Of a DNA stretch of 64,000 nucleotides, positions 51,326 through 59,376 are shown in pieces. The stretch's first letter is position 1. Every line of letters starts with the position of its first letter. The translations under genes were made by a program, and so were the position numbers. The stretch is from contig NZ_JBDOIO010000004.1 of assembly GCF_039831995.1 (NCBI RefSeq), positions 372,001-436,000 on the forward strand. Direction: 5' to 3'. A model generated the notes under the pieces. It was not told where the DNA came from. It ran no database searches and saw nothing but the letters and a program-made list of their open reading frames with translations. The DNA comes from Paenibacillus pabuli. GTDB lineage: Bacteria; Bacillota; Bacilli; Paenibacillales; Paenibacillaceae.

Positions 51326-52332
51326 AGAAATGGATTCCGACGATTCTGGTCGTATTGGTACTGATTGTGGGCTGGATTTATGCGGCCAATCAGAATTATT
51401 TTCGCGAAGAAGAAGCGGTGAAGGCCAAGTTGCTGGGCATTCAGTCAGAGGATATCCAGTCCATTACCATTCATGACCCAAGTGAAGACAAGACGGATGC
51501 TCCAGCTTCCTCCTCTTCATCTGCACAATTGGAGCTGAAAGATGGCGTATGGAGCATGGTGGAACCCAAGGCGTACCCGCTCAACGGTTATACAATCAGC
51601 AGCTGGCTGGAAGCACTAAGCGGAGCAGAACAGGAATTGATTGTGGAAGAGACGCCGACCGATCTGGAGAAGTATGGATTGGGTGCGAGTGCTGCCCGTC
51701 TGGATATCAAAACCAAGGACAGCCGTGACATCACATTGACGATCGGCGGACAGCTGCCTGCAGATGACGCCCGTTATGTACAGGTGAATTCGGGTCCCGT
51801 CGTTGCTGTGCAGTCGGAGACGATTGGCAATATGGAGCTGACAAGGCGTGATCTGCTCGATACGACACCGTTTAATCTCGATGAAACAAATGTGGTTTCT
51901 CTGGACTGGGAAGGTGAAGCAGCAACCTGGATGTTGAAGTCGGCTTCGGAGGACGGTGCGGCTGAGCGGACATGGACGATGAATGGTGAAGCGGTTGAAT
52001 CCACAGATGCCGGTTCCCTTATTGGCAAAATTAAAAATCTCTCCACTGCGGAAGATGTCCGCAAAGCTTCCGAGCTTAAGGATGCTGTGCCGCGCTTCAC
52101 CTTGTCTGTGGAGCAGAATGTAAATGGAGAGAACATAACAGACGTGTACCGGGGACTTACCCTTGCATCGGAACCCGATATCATCTATGTGATTACACCC
52201 GATGGTCAGTGGGCATATTCCCTTCAGGCAGATGCTTTGCAGGATGCGGAGAATTTTCCAGATACATTGAAGGCGTCTGATACATCAACGGAAGCCACAA
52301 ATGAAGAAGATTCAACCTCATCCACTGAGTAG
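51322..52332 (+). CDS. DUF4340 protein
   Basis: 336 residues. One N-terminal helix (WIPTILVVLVLIVGWIYA), then an extracytoplasmic beta-rich domain with the DUF4340 features (WSMVEPKAYPLNGYTISSWLEALSGAE and EKYGLGASAARLDIKTKD) repeated in two halves. The C-terminus is Ser/Thr/Glu-rich. Commonly found behind GldG homologs, so it likely belongs to the exporter complex. Confidence 0.82.
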   Translation: MKKWIPTILVVLVLIVGWIYAANQNYFREEEAVKAKLLGIQSEDIQSITIHDPSEDKTDAPASSSSSAQLELKDGVWSMVEPKAYPLNGYTISSWLEALSGAEQELIVEETPTDLEKYGLGASAARLDIKTKDSRDITLTIGGQLPADDARYVQVNSGPVVAVQSETIGNMELTRRDLLDTTPFNLDETNVVSLDWEGEAATWMLKSASEDGAAERTWTMNGEAVESTDAGSLIGKIKNLSTAEDVRKASELKDAVPRFTLSVEQNVNGENITDVYRGLTLASEPDIIYVITPDGQWAYSLQADALQDAENFPDTLKASDTSTEATNEEDSTSSTE

Positions 52333-52390
52333 TATTGGAAATGTGGATATACGAGTTAGGTAAACCAAACCCCTATGTTAATCCGGAAAG

Positions 52391-52430
52391 AAGCGGTGCT
52401 GCACATAATGTGTTAGCGCCGCTTTTTTGT
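52391..52430 (+). terminator. Terminator of the Gld-like operon
   Basis: AAGCGGTGCT pairs with AGCGCCGCTT around a 14-base loop, followed by six T. Confidence 0.82.
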
Positions 52431-52533
52431 TTGTTTTGACTAGGGACAGGTTCCATATCCTTTCAGCATATCGGGTACACCAGAAGCGCATCCTATCGTT
52501 GTGACCTAAACCATACACATTGGAGGATGAGAC

Positions 52534-53556
52534 ATGCCAGCAGCCAAAAAGGCGAAAGCAATCAGCTTATCATTGTCTACTGCAATTTTTGTAATGGCCG
52601 GACTGACAGGGTGTGGTGATGGCCGGGATAACAACAATATGCAAACCAATAATGCGGGTCAGGAAGTTCGAGGACTGAACCGTTATGGTGTGGAGACCAA
52701 TGGAATGGATGGCATTCGTGCCAAGAGTTATCGCATGCACAATGTTACTGACCTGAAATCCAGTGACGAACTGGCAAAACGCATTACCGAAATGAAAGAG
52801 ATCAAGTCGGCCAATGTGCTGTTAACCGACCGCAACGCTTATGTTGCTGTTCGTTTGACAGACGGCCACAACGGTAAGATGGATAGCCAAGCGAATCACA
52901 ACGATAACGCTGGTCGTAACACCACCATGAACGGTACCATGCGTAATCGTGCGAGCGGAACCATGCGCACCGAGAGCATGAACCAAGATCTGGGCGGTAT
53001 GCGTGTACATGCTGGAGATGGAACCATGTCTCCATATACCACAAGTGGCATTGCCCCAGGGCTTAACACCGGTTCGGCAACGGATCGCAGCCATATGGGT
53101 AACGACCGCAGCATTTACGGCACCATGGGTACCGGATCATTCGGCATGATGCGTGGGTTGACGAACACGGGCAGAGAGCGCTCCATGAGTGATGGTCACT
53201 ATGGTATGCAGAGTGAGGGGCAAAACGCGGGGCAGCGCCAGGATAGCTCGGATGACAACACGTCCGAAGAGATCAAAGGCAAAGTTGCTGCAAAAATCAA
53301 GCAATTTGCTCCAAACGTGGAGAATGTCTATGTATCGGCCAATCCGGATTTCGTTGATCATGTGCAGACGTATGCCGACGATATTCGTAACGGAAAGCCG
53401 GTTAGCGGCATGATTGATACGTTCCAGTCGATGGTTGAACGGATCTTCCCGACCAATGCCATGGATCAGCGCCGTGATGGTATTCTCGGTGATGGCCTGA
53501 TGAACCGCAACAATAATAACAATGATGGCATAATGAATCCTAATAATCATCGGTAA
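52534..53556 (+). CDS. YhcN/YlaJ-type sporulation lipoprotein with low-complexity insert
   Basis: 340 residues. Lipobox LTGC (Cys 27). The YhcN/YlaJ domain is split: residues 60-110 (ELAKRITEMKEIKSANVLLTDRNAYVAVRL) and 235-300 (GKVAAKIKQFAPNVENVYVSANPDFVDHVQTYADDI). Between them lies an Asn/Met/Gly/Ser/Arg-rich stretch of about 120 residues (TMNGTMRNRASGTMRTESMN), and the C-terminus is Asn-rich. Family members attach to forespore or spore inner membrane and affect germination. The ribosome site is GGAGGATG. Confidence 0.8.
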   Translation: MPAAKKAKAISLSLSTAIFVMAGLTGCGDGRDNNNMQTNNAGQEVRGLNRYGVETNGMDGIRAKSYRMHNVTDLKSSDELAKRITEMKEIKSANVLLTDRNAYVAVRLTDGHNGKMDSQANHNDNAGRNTTMNGTMRNRASGTMRTESMNQDLGGMRVHAGDGTMSPYTTSGIAPGLNTGSATDRSHMGNDRSIYGTMGTGSFGMMRGLTNTGRERSMSDGHYGMQSEGQNAGQRQDSSDDNTSEEIKGKVAAKIKQFAPNVENVYVSANPDFVDHVQTYADDIRNGKPVSGMIDTFQSMVERIFPTNAMDQRRDGILGDGLMNRNNNNNDGIMNPNNHR

Positions 53557-53565
53557 AAGACAGCT

Positions 53566-53622
53566 AAACCAATATGCCTTTGCGCAGATGGTAACATCCG
53601 TGGCAAAGGCATGTTTGGTTTG
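53566..53622 (+). terminator. Terminator after the sporulation lipoprotein
   Basis: AAACCAATATGCCTTTGC pairs imperfectly with GCAAAGGCATGTTTGGTTT. The 200 bases between here and gerE contain no gene. Confidence 0.75.
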
Positions 53623-53821
53623 TTGCCAAACCTAAAGAAATGCTCAACTACATAAGCTCAACTTACGTAACGGTGTTTCTCTTCCATTACGAATCATCAA
53701 CAAATGACTGCCCATTTTTTTCATAAAACTGAACCATCGCCCTTGACCTGACATAAGATGAGTTGACTGTATCCCCTTAACCTTGTTACACCAACACAAC
53801 CCGAGCAAGGAGGGGTGAACA

Positions 53822-54046
53822 TTGAAGGGTATCGATCATAAAAGCAAATTTTTGTTGACCCACCGTGAACGCGAAGTATTCGAATTGCTGGTTCAGGACA
53901 AAACGACGCGTGACATCGCAGGGCAGTTATTCATCAGCGAGAAAACGGTGCGTAACCATATTTCGAATGTGATGCAGAAACTCAATGTTAAGGGTCGTTC
54001 GCAAGCAGTTGTAGAGCTGATTAAGCTCGGAGAACTGAAGATCTGA
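53822..54046 (+). CDS. gerE: GerE, late spore-coat transcription regulator
   Basis: 74 residues, the GerE length, and only a LuxR-type DNA-binding domain: LTHREREVFELLVQDKTTRDIAGQLF, then ISEKTVRNHISNVMQKLNVKGRSQAVVELIKLGEL. TTG start after AAGGAGGGGTGAAC. GerE acts with sigma-K in the mother cell to control coat and outermost-layer genes, including cgeAB in Bacillus subtilis. Its presence 6 kb after the CgeB locus fits a spore-surface role for that locus. Confidence 0.9.
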   Translation: MKGIDHKSKFLLTHREREVFELLVQDKTTRDIAGQLFISEKTVRNHISNVMQKLNVKGRSQAVVELIKLGELKI

Positions 54047-54069
54047 CGCGAATAACAGTTAGAATGTTG

Positions 54070-54137
54070 AAGCAGCATGAAAGCCTTTCTCTATTCTTTA
54101 AATGATGAAGAATGGGGCAAGGCTTTTCTGCTTTTTT
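54070..54137 (+). terminator. Terminator after gerE
   Basis: AGCAGCATGAAAGCC pairs imperfectly with GGCTTTTCTGCT, followed by six T. Confidence 0.7.
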
Positions 54138-54259
54138 ACCCGAGGGAAAAATCCTAAGTGACAAGGGAGAACCCGAACGGATTGGCTTGTCTCCGATGTT
54201 AAGATAAACCATAATGAATTTATAGAACATCATTACATAAGAAATGAGAGGACAGGAGA

Positions 54260-54799
54260 ATGGACCGCTTTTTAAAGGAATTTGAAGACCAGTTCAGAGC
54301 AGGCTTTCTACCCGATCTGGAGCACACGCTGCAAGAGATGCAGCATGAGAAAGTATATGCTTGTGCGTTTGGAACAGACAGTGACTGGATTACGCTGTTT
54401 ATGGCGGCAAATACGGAGGAGTCACTTGCCAGGCATATTGCCAGAATGGAAGAAGAAGGCCTGTGTGAAAGCGAGCAGGACGAAATCTACTATCGATGGG
54501 GCTGCTCTGAATATCAGTATGGCGAAGATACGCATTTTAACCATATCAGCCGGTTGCTGTATGCAACAGAAGAGGTTCAGAATTATAAGGATGAGATGAT
54601 TCAGATTATTGCTAAGGTCGTGAATGAAACATCCGATGAAGTTTTTGCCCGGTACGGGCAATCCAAGGCAGACATTACATTCTTCATATCCATGACAGAC
54701 GATGATGAGGCCGAAGAGCTGGAAAATCGATCGGTTGTATGGATGACGGAAAGCAGCCTGGCCAGCGAATTTTTGAAGCGATATGATGGTCTGGAGTGA
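54260..54799 (+). CDS. DUF4303-like protein
   Basis: 179 residues from ATG after GAGAGGACAGGAGA. Alpha/beta pattern with KVYACAFGTDSDWITLFMAANTEE and YRWGCSEYQYGE, then RLLYATEEVQNYKDEMIQIIAKVV; this fits DUF4303, a family often seen near polymorphic toxin immunity genes. No toxin gene is adjacent here. Function unknown. Confidence 0.6.
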   Translation: MDRFLKEFEDQFRAGFLPDLEHTLQEMQHEKVYACAFGTDSDWITLFMAANTEESLARHIARMEEEGLCESEQDEIYYRWGCSEYQYGEDTHFNHISRLLYATEEVQNYKDEMIQIIAKVVNETSDEVFARYGQSKADITFFISMTDDDEAEELENRSVVWMTESSLASEFLKRYDGLE

Positions 54800-54880
54800 A
54801 GTGTGATTGATTTAGACGAGTTGAGCTGGAATTTATTTGATTAAGTTATAGAAATGAAAATTTATATATTTGAGTTCATC

Positions 54881-54928
54881 AAAGTCTTTCTCTGTTCTTG
54901 AACAAGAATCAGGGAAAGGCTTTTTTTT
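54881..54928. terminator. Terminator between convergent genes
   Basis: AAAGTCTTTCTCTG pairs with CAGGGAAAGGCTTT around an inner TTCTTG/CAAGAA stem, with eight T on the plus strand. Confidence 0.75.
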
Positions 54929-54952
54929 ATATTTTGAAAAGAAATGAACCTC

Positions 54953-55339
54953 CTACATAGAGTTACTTTCTCGAATAAATGATCTCCATTTTCTCTTCGA
55001 AAAAGGTTGATAAAAGAGCTGCTCCAACGCCTCATACCGGGTTTCATCCAGATGCAGGTAGAGTGCTTTTTTGGCAATTTTCGCGGCCGGTTGAGAAACG
55101 GATTTCTGACTTCCCGCTTTTCGCCTGGTTGGGATGTGAAACTGTAACAAATCCTCAAGACGGTCCCAGCCTTCCCAGCCGAGTCTTCGGCCACGCTTAC
55201 AGTCGATCGCATACAGGGCATAATAGTCCCGACCTTCGCTTTGCTTCACAGCAATAATCCATGTGGAAGGAATGATCTTTTGACGTTGTCGTTGATTCAC
55301 TTGGAGGTACTCCTTCGTTGATCTATAATCTGCATTCAT
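54953..55339 (-). CDS. Hypothetical protein
   Basis: 128 residues. Basic N-terminus, then WIIAVKQSEGRDYYALYAIDCKRGRRLGWEGWDRLEDLL and a C-terminal helix pair (LYLHLDETRYEALEQLFYQPF). No family recognised. The ribosome site before the ATG is weak (no AGGAGG in the expected place). Confidence 0.5.
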   Translation of the reverse strand: MNADYRSTKEYLQVNQRQRQKIIPSTWIIAVKQSEGRDYYALYAIDCKRGRRLGWEGWDRLEDLLQFHIPTRRKAGSQKSVSQPAAKIAKKALYLHLDETRYEALEQLFYQPFSKRKWRSFIRESNSM

Positions 55340-55454
55340 CTTAACTATATGCCTTACGTCTTGTCTGCTTCAAGGAGTGCTGCAGTAAAATTTTGATTAC
55401 AATAAGGGTGTAATTCCCCTTGATTTGCAGATGAAGCTTGATTAAAATGAAATT

Positions 55455-55502
55455 ATAAAAATTATTTTCTTTAATTCATATAAAAATATAAAAATTATTT
55501 TC
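55455..55502. promoter_or_regulatory. Duplicated 15-bp operator upstream of the nag operon
   Basis: ATAAAAATTATTTTC occurs identically at 55455-55469 and 55488-55502. The copies start 33 bp apart, about three helical turns. The second ends nine bases before the regulator ATG. RpiR-type regulators commonly bind such A/T-rich repeated sites in their own promoter. Confidence 0.65.
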
Positions 55503-55510
55503 AGAGGAGC

Positions 55511-56380
55511 ATGCACATGGCAGCCATCATACATGCGTTACAGCAAGAGCTGGATGGACTTCCATCGCAGGAACGACGAATTGCAGAGGTCATTTTGCAA
55601 TCTCCGTCAGATATCCCCGGCTGGACGATTAATCATCTTGCAGAACAAAGTGGTACCAGTCCGGCAACGGTCACCCGTTTCTGCAAGTCGTTTCACTTCA
55701 AGGGCTTCCCGGATTTCAAAATGAAGCTTGCTGCAGAGCTGTCTCATTCGACCGACAAAACGGCTTATCAGGATATCGTGGCAGGCAATCCGCTGTCCAA
55801 GATAGTGGAGGCCATAGAGGCCAATCACATTGCCTCCATTGCGGATACCACCAGGTTACTGGATTTGGGCAGATTGGAGCATGCGGTTCAGTTATTATGC
55901 CATGCCCGCCGCATCGACCTGTACGGTGTTGCCACTTCGTCTATTGTGACGCAGGATTTCTATCAGAAAATTGTGCGAATCGGCAAAAGCTGTACCGCTT
56001 TCTCGGATTCACATATGCAGATTACGTCAGCCTCCTCACTGGGTGAAGGGGATGTAGCCATGGCCGTGTCCTACTCGGGGGAAACGCCCGAGACCATCGA
56101 TGCCCTGCATTGCGCCAAACAGGCCGGAGCTGCAACGATCTCGCTAACGTCTTACGGTAACAACAAGCTCGCCGCAGTATCGGATATTCCGCTATTTACG
56201 TCTTCACTGGAAGAAGGCATGAGACGGGGAGATATGGCTTCCCGGATTGCACTGCTGCATGTCATAGATATTTTGTTCACAGGCATGATGAGTGCCGATT
56301 TCGACCGATTTATCCCCAAACTGGAGCAATCGTATCACAATGTACAGTCCTACCGAGTTCAACAACATGGAGGTGCCTGA
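55511..56380 (+). CDS. RpiR/MurR-family regulator
   Basis: 289 residues. N-terminal HTH_6 domain (NHLAEQSGTSPATVTRFCKSFHFKGFPDFKMKLAAEL) and C-terminal SIS sugar-phosphate domain (IDLYGVATSSIVTQDFYQKIVRIGK, then AVSYSGETPETIDAL). Directly before nagB and nagA, so it senses GlcNAc-6-P, GlcN-6-P or MurNAc-6-P and controls their use. ATG follows AGAGGAGC. Confidence 0.83.
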   Translation: MHMAAIIHALQQELDGLPSQERRIAEVILQSPSDIPGWTINHLAEQSGTSPATVTRFCKSFHFKGFPDFKMKLAAELSHSTDKTAYQDIVAGNPLSKIVEAIEANHIASIADTTRLLDLGRLEHAVQLLCHARRIDLYGVATSSIVTQDFYQKIVRIGKSCTAFSDSHMQITSASSLGEGDVAMAVSYSGETPETIDALHCAKQAGAATISLTSYGNNKLAAVSDIPLFTSSLEEGMRRGDMASRIALLHVIDILFTGMMSADFDRFIPKLEQSYHNVQSYRVQQHGGA

Positions 56381-56381
56381 G

Positions 56382-57110
56382 ATGAATATTCGTATTTTTG
56401 AAAATGAAGAAGATCTGAATGCTACAGGTGCTGGCCTGATTGCCAGCTTGCTGCAAACGAAACCACGGGCTGTGCTCGGACTTGCGACGGGAAGTTCTCC
56501 GGTGGGCATATATAAACAGCTCATAAGCTTGTATCAGAAGGGTCTGGTGAGCTTCGCGCAGGCTTCATCCTTCAATCTGGATGAGTACGTCGGGCTTCCG
56601 GTGGAGCATCAGGAGAGTTATCGCAGCTTCATGAATGAGCAGCTGTTTCATCATATTGATATCGACCTGGCCAAAACCCATGTACCGAATGGGAAAGCAT
56701 CCGATCTGGGTGAGGAATGTGCCATGTATGAACAGTGGCTGGATGATCGCGGGCCTGTAGACCTTCAACTGCTGGGTATCGGACACAATGGTCACATTGG
56801 CTTCAACGAACCGGGGAATGAATTGACCGGACGCACGCATGTGGTGGATTTGAAAGAAGAGACCCGCAAGGCCAATGCCCGTTTTTTTGCAAGTATTGAT
56901 GAAGTGCCTGCTCAGGCCATAACGATGGGCGTAGGTACGATTCTGAAAGCCAAACAAATTTTGCTGATCGCCCGAGGTGAGGAAAAGGCAGAAATCATTC
57001 GCGAAGCCTTCATGGGGCCGATCACAACCCAGTGTCCTGCGTCCTTGCTGCAATGCCATCCAAACGTAGTTGTACTGCTGGATCGCGCCGCCGGGAGGTT
57101 GGTAAAATGA
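56382..57110 (+). CDS. nagB: Glucosamine-6-phosphate deaminase
   Basis: 242 residues, the short bacillary form. LGLATGSSPVGIYKQLI, SFNLDEYVGLPVEHQESYRSFM with the catalytic Asp, GIGHNGHIGFNEPG and the C-terminal KAKQILLIARGEEKA. Converts GlcN-6-P to fructose-6-P and ammonia. ATG 56382 follows GGAGGTG, one base after the regulator stop. Confidence 0.93.
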   Translation: MNIRIFENEEDLNATGAGLIASLLQTKPRAVLGLATGSSPVGIYKQLISLYQKGLVSFAQASSFNLDEYVGLPVEHQESYRSFMNEQLFHHIDIDLAKTHVPNGKASDLGEECAMYEQWLDDRGPVDLQLLGIGHNGHIGFNEPGNELTGRTHVVDLKEETRKANARFFASIDEVPAQAITMGVGTILKAKQILLIARGEEKAEIIREAFMGPITTQCPASLLQCHPNVVVLLDRAAGRLVK

Positions 57111-58321
57111 ACAATACAGGCATAGCCCATTTGGGAAAAGAGAGCGGCAGCCCCATTTACCTTCTTCGCGGTAAAATGGTGCTGCCTGAAGGTCTGGCGC
57201 AGGATGGGCTCCTCGCCTGGAACGAAGGTAAAATCATATACGCCGGATCACCGGAAGGTCTGCCGGCATCTATTCGTGGTGAGGCGGTATCCTTGCCTGT
57301 ACCAGATGGGGGCGTTATTGTCCCCGGGTTCATTGATATCCATGTCCACGGTGGTTATGGAGAGGATTTCATGGATGCGAACCAAGAAGTGCTGGACAAG
57401 ATTACTTCATTTCACAGCACGCAGGGTACAACCGCCATGCTTGCAACGTCCATGACTGCTCCGAAGGACAGACTGGATCAGGTGCTCGCTGAAGTGAACC
57501 GTTATCGTTCCGAGCCCATGCCATACGCCCAGCTTGAGGGTGTGCATCTGGAAGGACCATTTTTCAGTCCGAAATGGCCTGGTGCGCAGAATCCGGAGCA
57601 TATTGTACTGCCCAATGTATCGTGGCTGGAAGCGTGGGAAAAAGAGTACCCCGGCCTGATTCGCCAAGTTACGCTGGCACCGGAACGGGAAGGAGCGCTT
57701 GAAGTCATTGCATGGCTGCGTCAGCAGCGAATTACGGCCGCGCTCGGTCACACGGATGCGACTTACGAAGAGGTGGAGCAGGCAGTTGAAGCCGGACTGC
57801 ATCACGCGGTACATACGTTCAATGCAATGACCCCGCTGCATCATCGTAATCCCGGAGCTGCAGGAGCTGTGCTGAGTGATCCGAGGATCAGCGCCGAAAT
57901 CATTGCTGATGGCATTCACGTACACCCAGCGGCAATCTCTATCCTTGCCCAGCTCAAGCAGTCTGACGATCAGCTCGTTCTGATCACAGATGCCATGTCA
58001 GCTGCCGGGTTGGAAGACGGAGAATACAAAATCGGCGACCTGCCCGTAATCGTGAAGGACGGCGTAGCCAGATTAAAGGACGGCGGCGCACTAGCGGGAA
58101 GCACACTGACGATGATTCGTGGCTTCCGCTATTTGGTACAGGAAGTAGGCATGTGTCTGAACAATGCATCTCGCGCAGCCAGTCTCACACCAGCACGCCT
58201 GCTGGGAATCGACCATCGCACAGGTTCCCTGGTTCCAGGGAAACAGGCAGATATCGTTTTGCTTAACCAGGAATTGGGTATTGAGGGTGTATGGGTGAAG
58301 GGCAGACTGATCGGACGTTAA
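57107..58321 (+). CDS. nagA: N-acetylglucosamine-6-phosphate deacetylase
   Basis: 404 residues. Amidohydrolase fold: PGFIDIHVHGGYGEDFMDA, LEGPFFSPKWPGAQNPEHI, GHTDATYEEVEQA with metal-binding His, HTFNAMTPLHHRNPG and ITDAMSAAG with the catalytic Asp. Removes acetate from GlcNAc-6-P, feeding NagB. It overlaps nagB (ATGA) and follows GGGAGGTTGG. Confidence 0.93.
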   Translation: MNNTGIAHLGKESGSPIYLLRGKMVLPEGLAQDGLLAWNEGKIIYAGSPEGLPASIRGEAVSLPVPDGGVIVPGFIDIHVHGGYGEDFMDANQEVLDKITSFHSTQGTTAMLATSMTAPKDRLDQVLAEVNRYRSEPMPYAQLEGVHLEGPFFSPKWPGAQNPEHIVLPNVSWLEAWEKEYPGLIRQVTLAPEREGALEVIAWLRQQRITAALGHTDATYEEVEQAVEAGLHHAVHTFNAMTPLHHRNPGAAGAVLSDPRISAEIIADGIHVHPAAISILAQLKQSDDQLVLITDAMSAAGLEDGEYKIGDLPVIVKDGVARLKDGGALAGSTLTMIRGFRYLVQEVGMCLNNASRAASLTPARLLGIDHRTGSLVPGKQADIVLLNQELGIEGVWVKGRLIGR

Positions 58322-58430
58322 GCCAGCGGATGGGAAAGGCTCCCCTGAGAGGCAATTGCGTTTGTAATGTGTTAAAATAGTCTCAAAAAAAGACGGGATC
58401 TGCGGATCACGCATAACGGAGGCGTGAAAC

Positions 58431-58802
58431 ATGGAACGTAACGCTATGCTCGACTTCGATCCATTCCTCACAGAGCTGGCGGAAAAACTGCACGTGCACG
58501 GATATTATGCCTTTTATGGTGAGCATTACAATGAAACCGATATGGAGCAGTACCGCAGACACCTGTTCACCTCATTCAGCAATATCGTATGGGTAGAGCT
58601 GGATGCACGCAAAAAGTATATGATTGTCGATCATCGTGGACGCAACACCGTCATTAAATTGATCGATGGCATGCTGAATACCCGCAGAACGCTGCGGGCC
58701 AATCAGGCGATGGCGGGTACGGATACCTCCAATGTTCAGCAGGAAATCACCCATCTGACGCAGATGGTGCACATGCTGAGATTTACGACGTTTAGAACAT
58801 AG
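58431..58802 (+). CDS. Hypothetical protein
   Basis: 123 residues from ATG after ACGGAGGCG. Mixed alpha/beta with AFYGEHYNETDMEQYRRHLF and WVELDARKKYMIVDHRGRNTVIKLIDGML. No family recognised. It lies 110 bp after nagA without an obvious terminator between, so it may be co-transcribed with nagA or have its own promoter. Confidence 0.55.
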   Translation: MERNAMLDFDPFLTELAEKLHVHGYYAFYGEHYNETDMEQYRRHLFTSFSNIVWVELDARKKYMIVDHRGRNTVIKLIDGMLNTRRTLRANQAMAGTDTSNVQQEITHLTQMVHMLRFTTFRT

Positions 58803-58817
58803 GTGATTTAACAGGAG

Positions 58818-58845
58818 AGACTTCCCAAAGGGGAGTCTTTCTTTT
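58818..58845 (+). terminator. Terminator after the hypothetical gene
   Basis: AGACTTCCC pairs with GGGGAGTCT around AAA and is followed by a T-rich tract. Confidence 0.75.
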
Positions 58846-59002
58846 GTATTCCACGAGTCCTATCCTAACGAATCCAAGCCAACTTATGGCGAGGATGCAC
58901 GCAGAATGCAAAAGTTAACGAACTCCATTCACGTTATCGCACTGTTTACGTATTCAAAATCTCTCCACAGCCAGGAATAACGCATCTCTGATTCATTACG
59001 CC

Positions 59003-59043
59003 AAAAAGAGTGTCCCGTCATAACAAAATGGGACACTCTTTTT
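59003..59043. terminator. Bidirectional stem-loop terminator
   Basis: AAAAAGAGTGTCCC and GGGACACTCTTTTT form a perfect 14-pair stem around a 13-base loop. No gene ends here directly, so it may serve as a boundary element. Confidence 0.75.
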
Positions 59044-59143
59044 GGATTTCACTTAACCACTATCCACATGTAAAGATAGCTCAATCTTAAAATCAGTTTG
59101 GGAAATGCTGCACAGTAGTGAAGGGAACGAAATCGACCATAAT

Positions 59144-59176
59144 AAAAGCGACAGCCGTTAGGGCCATCGCTTTTAT
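59144..59176. terminator. Stem-loop terminator-like element
   Basis: AAAAGCGA and TCGCTTTT flank a 15-base loop. Confidence 0.6.
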
Positions 59177-59217
59177 TTATTATTCCGCTACCTATATTTA
59201 AGTTGGATAACTATTTA

Positions 59218-59372
59218 CACGATTAACGGAGCGGGGAGAAAAAAGCTGAAGAAGCGGAGCGTTCGCGTTTATCACCGCGATTTCTCCCTATGAGGGAATC
59301 AAAGAAATCCGGGGATAACAGCGATCGGAAGCTTGTTCTCCCTGCGCAGTGTCTTCGTGTAACGAGTTCTTC
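59218..59372. other. Structured non-coding stretch next to the M20 gene
   Basis: No reading frame. Several inverted pairs: GGGGAGAAA (59233) with TTTCTCCC (59280), GCGGAGCGTTCGC, and GCGATCGG. GC content is higher than in the flanking intergenic sequence. I have the impression that close relatives of this sequence recur in Paenibacillus genomes but could not check. It could be a repeat element or a small RNA. Confidence 0.4.
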
Positions 59373-59376
59373 AATT

